Source: Acidimicrobiia bacterium (GTDB lineage Bacteria; Actinomycetota; Acidimicrobiia; Spongiisociales; UBA5794). Taken from it: 38,626 nt of DNA. Positions 33,019 to 38,626 of this stretch are shown here, one piece after another; position 1 is the stretch's first letter; every line of letters starts with the position of its first letter. The notes under the pieces were generated by a model. That model was given only the letters and a program-made list of their open reading frames with translations, did no database searches and had not been told where the DNA came from. The stretch spans positions 1-38,626 of the forward strand of contig JASJAX010000035.1 in NCBI GenBank assembly GCA_030066755.1, written 5' to 3'. The translations under genes and the position numbers were made by a program.

Positions 33019-34931
33019 GCGGGTTCTCCTGTCTTGGTTGGGACGGCGGCAACGAGCCCTGCTGCGATGTCGGGTTGGTTCTTGCGGACGGCGAGGTCGG
33101 CCAGCTTGGATCGGGTGTCGCTGTCGAGAACGTCAGTGAAGGCGAGACCGGCTGATGCGAGATCGTGGGCGCCGGCGATCAATGCTGCGGAGAGCTGGAC
33201 GGTCACGACGGCGGCGTGGGGTTCGCCCAGCATGAGCCCGGCGAGAGAGATCGACGCCGTCGTCGATGGTGGCACCTGCGACGCAAGCGCGGTCGTGATG
33301 TGCCCGGTCTCGTCGCGGGCGATCAACGGCACCAACGACGATGGATCCGCTCCGGCGGCGAGGATCTCCGGAACGGCTTTCGCCACGAGGTCGGCGGCTC
33401 CCGCCGGGTCGGCATCCATCGCATGTTCCAGCAGCTCGAGGCCCTGTTCGAGGCTCCCCGAGCAAACGTGGGCGTAGCCGACCATCGCTCGGTATCGAGT
33501 TGCGTTCCTCGGTACGGTGAAGAGTGGGACTCCGGGCGGCCGATTCGATGTCTCGGCATGCAGCGCGACGAGCTCATCGGATCGACCCAACGCCAGCAGT
33601 GCAGCGGCTGCAGTGGCGAGAGCGATGTCTTCGTTGGGTGTCCGGTCGAGCGCGAGCTTGGCCAGGTTGGCTGCCTCTCGGTGGTTCCCTCGTCGATACG
33701 CGTGCTGGGCACGCATGGCGAAGATGTATGAGTACGCCGTCGCCGTGGTTTCTGGGTCGACTGTGTCGGCAACCGAGTCGAACAACTCCACGGCCTCGTC
33801 GCTGTCGGGATCGACAGCCATCAACGACCGGGCGAGGTCGACTGCGGTCTTGGCCGACGGATCGGCATCGTGCGTAGCTCGTGCGATGTCGATGTTCCGC
33901 TGGTGTTTGTTCCGGCTCTGGACGACATCGCTGCGGTAGCCGAGATGAACAACGGCCATGCCGGTGCCGGTGGCGATCCGTCCAGTCGACTGGCCGTCGG
34001 GACCCGTGACCGTGAGAACCTCATGAATGGCGCCGTCGAATCGAGAGGCCCCGGGTCGAGCGATGCGAATCGAGTTGATGCTCGATGCAACGCCGATGTC
34101 GCGTTCGTTGTCGACCCGCACCTTGATCGCGTCGAGCTCGTGAGCCCACGTCCTCAGCCAGCGCCGGAACGCCTTGGTGTCCTCAACGGCGATCCGTTCG
34201 TCTGCGTCGAACATCAGGGCGAACGTCGCATCTCCGCACATCGTCAGCGCTTCGTTCCGGGCCCATGCGAAGTCGTTGCGCCATTCGATCTCGCGGATCC
34301 TGCCGCCATGGCGCCGGATGATTGACATGGTCGAGTCGGTCGATCCGGTGTCGCAGATGTCGATCCGGTCGACGAGTCCGGCAACGGAAGCGAGCGCTTC
34401 GGGAAGATGCTTCTCCTCGTTCTTCACGATCATCGAGGCAACGAGCAGCGGCTCGGCACCATCGAGGCGATCGTCGAGGAGCTGGCGCCGACACGAGTGG
34501 GAATGTCGCGCCCGCACGTCGACTCGGGAGGCATCGTCGTTCTCACGAGCTCCCGGCAGGACGATTGCCCCTTCGATGGTCTCGAGCGATCGGGCAGCGA
34601 AGCAGGCAAGGCCGGCTCGACCGTCACGGTCCGTGGCGACGGCGATTGGTGCGGTCTCGAGACGCGCAATGAGCTCCCGGGCGCCGTCGACGTCGAGTCG
34701 AACGTCGTCGTGGATCACCAGCACGGCCGCGGTGCCGGCGACTTCTCGTATCCCCGCTGAGCCGAGAGTCGTCGGAATCGTGACGGCATCAAACGCTCCC
34801 GGCGCAACGTCCGATACGGGGGAGGCCGCAACAACGGAAAGCGATGAAGCGAGGTTCCCCCACCCACGGACCTGGCCCACGGCCCGCCGCGCGTCGGCGC
34901 GAGAACCATAGGCAACGACGACAACGTGCAT
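33015..34931 (-). CDS. GT2 glycosyltransferase with TPR-like C-terminal region and a second N-terminal GT-like domain
   Basis: A 638-residue protein. The main GT2 domain starts near residue 165 with LLVASMIVKNEEKHLPEALAS; FDADERI holds the metal-binding Asp242/Asp244, and WRNDFAWARNEAL is typical of the SunS/TPR-associated GT2 group. Residues from about 400 to 638 are helical repeats of TPR type. Residues 1-130 (MHVVVVAYGSRAD ... VLVIHDDVRLD) look like a second, degenerate GT-A fold with its own DDV acidic motif. ATG 34931 is chosen over the upstream ATG because it starts the first strand directly and leaves the operator region free. It is cotranslated with the oxidoreductase and divergent from the SorC regulator. 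Confidence 0.85.
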   Translation of the reverse strand: MHVVVVAYGSRADARRAVGQVRGWGNLASSLSVVAASPVSDVAPGAFDAVTIPTTLGSAGIREVAGTAAVLVIHDDVRLDVDGARELIARLETAPIAVATDRDGRAGLACFAARSLETIEGAIVLPGARENDDASRVDVRARHSHSCRRQLLDDRLDGAEPLLVASMIVKNEEKHLPEALASVAGLVDRIDICDTGSTDSTMSIIRRHGGRIREIEWRNDFAWARNEALTMCGDATFALMFDADERIAVEDTKAFRRWLRTWAHELDAIKVRVDNERDIGVASSINSIRIARPGASRFDGAIHEVLTVTGPDGQSTGRIATGTGMAVVHLGYRSDVVQSRNKHQRNIDIARATHDADPSAKTAVDLARSLMAVDPDSDEAVELFDSVADTVDPETTATAYSYIFAMRAQHAYRRGNHREAANLAKLALDRTPNEDIALATAAAALLALGRSDELVALHAETSNRPPGVPLFTVPRNATRYRAMVGYAHVCSGSLEQGLELLEHAMDADPAGAADLVAKAVPEILAAGADPSSLVPLIARDETGHITTALASQVPPSTTASISLAGLMLGEPHAAVVTVQLSAALIAGAHDLASAGLAFTDVLDSDTRSKLADLAVRKNQPDIAAGLVAAVPTKTGEPA

Positions 34932-34976
34932 GATTCTGAGGTCGGCCTGTAGCCGCTGAGGTTTAGACCGATCTGA

Positions 34977-35012
34977 TGCACATATGTGCAAGTCTGGGTG
35001 GATATGTGTGCA
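34977..35012. promoter_or_regulatory. Palindromic operator candidate between the glycosyltransferase and the SorC regulator
   Basis: TGCACATATGTGCA (34977-34990) is a perfect 14-bp palindrome. A second half-site ATATGTGTGCA ends 22 bp later (35012), two helical turns on. It lies in the divergent promoter region, 45 bp from the glycosyltransferase start. SorC/DeoR-type regulators bind such repeated inverted half-sites as tetramers, so autoregulation plus control of the glycosyltransferase operon is likely. Confidence 0.55.
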
Positions 35013-35091
35013 ACCTCGGCATAGGGTGGCCAGAGCTGATCGGTACCGGGAGTACCGTCGGCGGTGGGCAGAGCAATGTGAGGAGGATGCG

Positions 35092-36072
35092 TTGTCGGCG
35101 GAGGACGAGCGGCTCGAACTCCTTGGCCAGGTTGCATCCTGGTACTACGAGGACGGTCTCGATCAGGCCGAGATCGCCGCGCGCATCTCCAAGTCACGAT
35201 CGCTGGTCTCGCGTCTCCTCAACGAGGCCCGCCAGAGAGGTCTCGTTGAGATTCGCGTCCGATTCCCGCTTCGACGCAGCGACGAACTCGAAGCAGGCTT
35301 GGTCGAGACGTTTGGGCTGACGGAAGCTCGCGTCCTCGCCGGCGAGCAACTTCACTACGGCTCCCTGCTGCGTCGCGTGGGTCGATTGGGTGCCCGAGCA
35401 CTCCAGGGCCGGATCCACAGCGACATGGACGTCGCCATCGGTTGGGGGGCGGCGCTCCACGCCGTCGTGAACGCCATGCCGGAGATTCAGCTCGATGACG
35501 TCATGGTGCTCCAGGCCATGGGATCAGTGGGCGATGGCGATCCCAATGTCGACGGTGCGGATCTCGCACGCACCCTCGCCACGAGGATCGGCGGCGGCTA
35601 TCGGACGCTCCATGCCCCGCTGATCGTCGACCGGGCCGGAACTGCCGCGGATCTCCTCTCGAATGCCACCAATGCCGTCACATTGACTCGAGCTGCGTCT
35701 GCCGGCGCGGTGATCATGGGTATCGGGAGCATCGACAGCAGGCTGTCGGGCCTGAGGCGTGCTGGGTACTTCACCGATCAGAATCTCGATGACCTGCGGT
35801 CACGTGGCATCGTCGGCGACGTGATGGGATACCTCCTCGACGCTGCGGGGAATGTCACCGACATTCCGGAAAACGAGCGAGTGGTCTCCCTCCACCCCGA
35901 CGCCTTGCGGAGTGCCGCGTGGACCATCGGAGTGGCTGCCGGCGCCTCGAAAGCAAGCGCCGTCCTGGCGGCGGTTCGCGGCGGCTACTTCGACGTACTC
36001 GTCACCGACGAGGAGACTGCTTCTGCGGTGTTGGCGATGGAGCAGGACGCTCCAACCGCAGTACCGAGCTAG
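35092..36072 (+). CDS. SorC-family sugar-binding transcriptional regulator
   Basis: A 326-residue regulator. The helix-turn-helix is at about 12-55 (YYEDGLDQAEIAARISKSRS then LVSRLLNEARQRGLV), and the sugar-phosphate-binding SorC domain covers about 65-320 with DVAIGWGAALHAVVNAMP and AGAVIMGIGSIDSRLSGL. Such regulators respond to phosphorylated sugars. The start is a TTG at 35092 because AGGAGG lies 5 bases upstream and the protein then begins just before the helix-turn-helix; the ATG at 34984 lies inside the palindromic operator. It is divergent from the glycosyltransferase-oxidoreductase operon, a likely target, and convergent with ispD. Confidence 0.9.
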   Translation: MSAEDERLELLGQVASWYYEDGLDQAEIAARISKSRSLVSRLLNEARQRGLVEIRVRFPLRRSDELEAGLVETFGLTEARVLAGEQLHYGSLLRRVGRLGARALQGRIHSDMDVAIGWGAALHAVVNAMPEIQLDDVMVLQAMGSVGDGDPNVDGADLARTLATRIGGGYRTLHAPLIVDRAGTAADLLSNATNAVTLTRAASAGAVIMGIGSIDSRLSGLRRAGYFTDQNLDDLRSRGIVGDVMGYLLDAAGNVTDIPENERVVSLHPDALRSAAWTIGVAAGASKASAVLAAVRGGYFDVLVTDEETASAVLAMEQDAPTAVPS

Positions 36073-36136
36073 ACCGGGTACCGAGGTCGAAGCGTCGAAT
36101 CACTGACGACTGACTCTGGGGATTCGAGCCCGCCTA

Positions 36137-36865
36137 CTACTCGAGATCTGTCCAGGATCCCTTGTCCCAGGCCACGGCGTGCTCTTCGGCCTGGAAGAAG
36201 TCCTCGACGAAGGTGACCTTGATGTTGCGTCGGTCGCCGGGCAACACGGCGACCTGGAGATCCGAGAAGCGTTCCACCGTCTCGGCGGTGTCGACTCCCT
36301 CGAAGCCCTCGCGCTCAGCTCTCCGATAGGCCTCGAGAAGCGGCCGGGCCCAGAATGCCTGCGGCGTCTGGACTCGGCGAAGCGATCCTTGCGGCAGGGC
36401 CTCGGCCTGGTCCTCACTCACGCGATAGAGCGTTTCGTGGACACGCAGGCCCGGGATTGCTCCACCGGTCGCCCTTGCCACCTCGATGGTCGCCTTGAGC
36501 AAGTCCAGGGTCATGAACGGACGAGCCCCGTCATGGATCGCAACGATGCCGATGTCCCCCGCTTCGATATCGGTCGCCAGGGCTTCCAGACCCGCCTGCT
36601 CTGACTCGTGGCGAGTGGCACCGCCAATGACCACGTTGGTCAGCTTCGCCGGCACGGTCTCGGCGATGAGGTTCTCCGCGCGCGCTCGGTCTTCGTCCCG
36701 CACGACCAGGATCACCCGATCGACGTCGGAGGACCGTGACATCGTCTCGAGGCTGTACTCCAGCATGTCCCGTTCGCCGATCGGGAGGTAGACCTTGTTG
36801 ACGTCGTGCTGCATGCGCGAACCGCGCCCGCCGGCGAGCACGATGGCTGCTACGTTGTCGCTCAT
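36137..36865 (-). CDS. ispD: 2-C-methyl-D-erythritol 4-phosphate cytidylyltransferase (IspD)
   Basis: A 242-residue nucleotidyltransferase of the non-mevalonate isoprenoid pathway. The CTP-binding loop is AIVLAGGRGSRMQHDVNKVY with Arg and Lys in place. Further IspD blocks are IGGATRHESEQAGL, AIHDGARPFMT, RRVQTPQAFWARPLLEAY and GVDTAETVERFSDLQVAVLP followed by NIKVTFVEDF. The first residue after the loop differs somewhat from textbook IspD, so a TarI-like ribitol-phosphate role cannot be fully excluded. ATG 36865 is chosen because it starts at MSDNVAAIVLAGG; a GTG at 36922 would add 19 residues. No ispF follows. It is divergent from an IspD-like paralogue at 37023. Confidence 0.88.
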   Translation of the reverse strand: MSDNVAAIVLAGGRGSRMQHDVNKVYLPIGERDMLEYSLETMSRSSDVDRVILVVRDEDRARAENLIAETVPAKLTNVVIGGATRHESEQAGLEALATDIEAGDIGIVAIHDGARPFMTLDLLKATIEVARATGGAIPGLRVHETLYRVSEDQAEALPQGSLRRVQTPQAFWARPLLEAYRRAEREGFEGVDTAETVERFSDLQVAVLPGDRRNIKVTFVEDFFQAEEHAVAWDKGSWTDLE

Positions 36866-37022
36866 GGCGCTGTCGAACACCTGGTTGGTGGGAAGGCTCG
36901 GATCTGGCGAGGCATTGCCCACTCGACCCTACCGGGCGGCACGCCGGACGAGAACCTGCACGGATGTGAGTTGGCGGTCCCGGCCGGGTAACCTCGCTCG
37001 CAGCCTCGAGGGATAGTTCGCA

Positions 37023-37532
37023 ATGGACGCTCCACAACTGGTCCGATCATTCAGTTCTCGTCAACTCAGCCTGGTCTCCGGGCAGGGTCGAGTGGTGGTG
37101 TTTGCTGTGCTGGGCGGCGGATACATCGGCCGTTCGTTGCAGGTCCACGTCCCGACCGCAGCGCGTCTTCTCGAGCGTCTCCCTGCGCACATCGACACTG
37201 TCGTCTTCATCGACGAACCGGTACCGGACGCAGCACTGCTCTCGCTGATCGACGACATGATCGCCGAGCGCGCCGGCCTCGGTGTTGACGTCGTTGCCAA
37301 CTTCGTGCCGGCCGTCGAAGCGGTGAAGCGGGTCGACCACGATCGAGTACTCGAGGGAATCGACCGGTCCAAGCTCGTGTCCGTTCGACCCCCTGAGGTG
37401 GTCGGGCGTCGCAGCATCGAGCAGGCAATGCGTTCGCTTGACGACGCGATGTGGGTGAATCCTTCGGCGCTCGTGTCGAGCAGCGGTGGCAGCCTGTCGC
37501 TGTTCAGCGGCTCGCACGCGGTGCACCCGTAG
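37023..37532 (+). CDS. Degenerate IspD-like paralogue lacking the CTP-binding loop
   Basis: A 169-residue protein divergent from ispD. Residues about 58-165 align by eye with the last two thirds of IspD: VVFIDEPVPDAALLSLIDDM over FVLVHDAARP-type sequence, PAVEAVKRVDHDRVLEGIDR over the SDTIK..D..V..T..R block, LVSVRPPEVVGRRSIEQAMR over the QTPQ block, and a final LVSSSGGSLSLFSG over LVEALGG-V-LVPG. The N-terminal AAGxGxR...K nucleotide loop is replaced by VVVFAVLGGGYIGRS, and TPQ reads PPE. It probably does not bind CTP and may be a pseudoenzyme or regulatory partner. GAGGG upstream supports ATG 37023; TAACCT at 36989-36994 is a possible -10. Confidence 0.65.
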   Translation: MDAPQLVRSFSSRQLSLVSGQGRVVVFAVLGGGYIGRSLQVHVPTAARLLERLPAHIDTVVFIDEPVPDAALLSLIDDMIAERAGLGVDVVANFVPAVEAVKRVDHDRVLEGIDRSKLVSVRPPEVVGRRSIEQAMRSLDDAMWVNPSALVSSSGGSLSLFSGSHAVHP

Positions 37533-37534
37533 CG

Positions 37535-37568
37535 GGTCTCAGGTCCCAAGTCGCAGGTCCCAAGTCCC
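37535..37568. repeat. Heptanucleotide tandem array after the IspD-like gene
   Basis: GGTCTCA, GGTCCCA, AGTCGCA, GGTCCCA and AGTCCC follow each other in strict period seven, starting 2 bp after the stop codon. The units are the same kind as at 3273 and 1-117. Confidence 0.85.
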
Positions 37569-37579
37569 GTTTCGGACGT

Positions 37580-37855
37580 CTACTCCGGTCGGCCGCGTCC
37601 TGAGAGCAAGTTCAGCACTGCTACGAAGAGGGCTGAGCCGGCGATGGTCCAGAACACCGGGATCTCGGTATCACGGATGGTGAGGGTCCAGATGTCGCTG
37701 AACTCGAGCTGTTGTGAGATCCAGCGGCCCAACATCGCCCCAATGAAGCCGAGGGCGATCGAGACGAGGCAGCCCGTTTCCTTCTTTCCGGCGATCGCGG
37801 CTCCGATCGATCCGAGGATCGACGCAACGATCAAGAGCACGATGAAGGAGATCAT
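37580..37855 (-). CDS. GlsB/YeaQ/YmgE-family small membrane protein
   Basis: A 91-residue protein with three predicted transmembrane helices and the family's glycine-rich pattern (IVASILGSIGAAIAGKKETG, then LGFIGAMLGRWIS). Members are often called transglycosylase-associated or stress-response membrane proteins; the molecular role is unknown. The third helix (FWTIAGSALFVAVLNLL) and charged C-terminus are complete, so the gene looks intact. A TAGGCT hexamer 6 bases before the ATG suggests leaderless expression. The neighbouring sigma-factor gene is on the same strand, upstream. Confidence 0.85.
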   Translation of the reverse strand: MISFIVLLIVASILGSIGAAIAGKKETGCLVSIALGFIGAMLGRWISQQLEFSDIWTLTIRDTEIPVFWTIAGSALFVAVLNLLSGRGRPE

Positions 37856-37861
37856 GGGGCC

Positions 37862-37867
37862 AGCCTA
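37862..37867 (-). promoter_or_regulatory. -10-like hexamer for a leaderless GlsB-like transcript
   Basis: TAGGCT on the minus strand ends 6 bases before the ATG at 37855. Confidence 0.35.
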
Positions 37868-37922
37868 GGGGGAGGGCAGGGTCTCGGAGGCCGTGGAGGG
37901 GTCGTGCTGAGGCCGCCCGAGC

Positions 37923-37968
37923 GAGTCTCAAGTCTCAAGTCTCAGGTCTCAGGTCTCAAGTCCCCGGT
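37923..37968. repeat. Heptanucleotide tandem array after the sigma factor gene
   Basis: Units GAGTCTC, AAGTCTC twice, AGGTCTC twice, AAGTCCC and CGGTCTC are contiguous with period seven. The array lies in the 3' flank of the minus-strand sigma gene and 5' of the GlsB-like gene. Confidence 0.85.
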
Positions 37969-37981
37969 CTCGAGAACCGGG
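37963..37981 (-). terminator. Hairpin in the 3' flank of the sigma factor gene
   Basis: CCCGGT and ACCGGG enclose the loop CTCGAGA, 29 bp past the sigma gene stop on its strand. The stem is short and lacks a U tract. Confidence 0.35.
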
Positions 37982-38010
37982 CCGCCGGCTACCAGTACCG
38001 AAGCCCTCGC

Positions 38011-38626
38011 CTACAACAGCGCTTCGAGGCCGTACGCACTTGCGGGGTGGCGGAGTTTGGCCAGGGCGCGGCTCTCGACCTGGCGAACACGTTCACGGGT
38101 GATCCCGAGTTCGAGGCCGACGTCCGACAGGGTGCGCGGCAGATCGCCGTTGAGGCCGTAGCGGAGAATGATGACGTGCTGCTCGCGTTCCTCGAGCTGC
38201 TCGAGCGCTCGCATCAACTGATCACGCCGCGCCCCTTCGGCGACTACGACGAAGGGGTCGATGGCCTGGTCATCCTCTACGAAGTCACTCAACTGAGCGT
38301 CGCCGTCGTCGCCCACCGGACGGTCGAGCGACACCGTGTCTCCGGGCGCGTTGAGCGCGATCATCACCTTCTCGGGATCGAGGCCGCTGAGTTCGGAGAT
38401 CTCCGCCACCGTTGGGGCCCGGCGATTGGTCTCGAGCAACGTCAGCTCGGTCTCCTGAACGGTCCGCACGACGTCGACCATGTGTACCGGTATGCGGATG
38501 GTGCGGCCGCTGTTGCCCAATCCGCGTGTGATCGCCTGGCGGATCCACCACGTGGCGTAGGTGGAGAACTTGAAACCCTTGCGCCAGTCGAACTTCTCGA
38601 CGGCACGGATGAGGCCGAGGTTGCCC
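38011..38626 (-). CDS. Principal-type sigma-70 factor, 3' part only
   Basis: About 205 C-terminal residues of an RpoD/SigA-type sigma factor; the 5' part lies beyond the window end. The visible start is region 2 ([20 protein letters not shown] then [14 protein letters not shown]), which melts and reads the -10 element. Region 3 begins at [13 protein letters not shown], followed by the linker block [20 protein letters not shown]. Region 4 has the -35-binding helix-turn-helix [20 protein letters not shown] followed by ALAKLRHP. The sequence fits group 1 or group 2 sigma factors; which of the two needs the missing N-terminus. The TAG stop is intact at 38011. Confidence 0.95.
   Translation of the reverse strand, partial: GNLGLIRAVEKFDWRKGFKFSTYATWWIRQAITRGLGNSGRTIRIPVHMVDVVRTVQETELTLLETNRRAPTVAEISELSGLDPEKVMIALNAPGDTVSLDRPVGDDGDAQLSDFVEDDQAIDPFVVVAEGARRDQLMRALEQLEEREQHVIILRYGLNGDLPRTLSDVGLELGITRERVRQVESRALAKLRHPASAYGLEALL

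Noticed and set aside
36105-36140. tRNA-like TTCGAGCCC stretch after the SorC regulator
   Set aside because: There is no acceptor or anticodon stem around it; only the T-loop-like string is present.

Overview
The window is a GC-rich bacterial chromosome segment, most likely from an uncultured actinobacterium, probably class Acidimicrobiia. The gene content supports this: NucS, an F420-type luciferase-like oxidoreductase, an Eis-family acetyltransferase, menaquinone MenA, an N-terminal-GNAT acyl-CoA synthetase of the actinobacterial PatA layout, and many leaderless-looking starts. The class is inference; the phylum is well supported. No rRNA, tRNA, transposase, phage gene or CRISPR array was seen.

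Layout. 1-3411: a membrane-anchored protein divergent from an OmpR-type two-component pair, then a hairpin-rich gene-free stretch. 3412-7746: two acetyltransferase-type genes and a CBS-BON protein. 7747-14720 (minus strand): an EEP-family protein, an M3 oligopeptidase, a secreted GH57 lipoprotein and MenA, tightly spaced. 14881-20604: DUF885 peptidase and class V aminotransferase (overlapping), LLM oxidoreductase, Eis-like acetyltransferase, and a small Rossmann protein. 20690-27050: glutamate synthase large subunit and SufB, each without its usual partners. 27458-29780: a three-gene ba3-type cytochrome oxidase operon (IIa, II, I) with a DosR-like box upstream. 30021-36072: NucS, an LpxD-like acyltransferase with a zinc ribbon, a Gfo/Idh/MocA oxidoreductase, a glycosyltransferase-TPR protein and a SorC regulator with a perfect operator-like palindrome. 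36137-38626: IspD, a divergent degenerate IspD paralogue, a GlsB-like membrane protein and the 3' part of a principal-type sigma-70 factor cut by the window end.

The most unusual content is between the genes. Five copies plus one partial copy of a 200-400 bp composite repeat made of consecutive hairpins lie in this window. The five full copies read in the same direction as the upstream gene and start 0, 1, 5, 19 and 141 bp after its stop codon. Stem sequences differ between copies while pairing is kept and the loops (CAGG, TCCC, TCAA, GAA) stay constant. They carry arrays of heptanucleotide repeats, and other heptanucleotide arrays lie at further gene ends. I regard this as the best candidate here for an undescribed system: a structured 3'-UTR or mobile palindromic repeat family.
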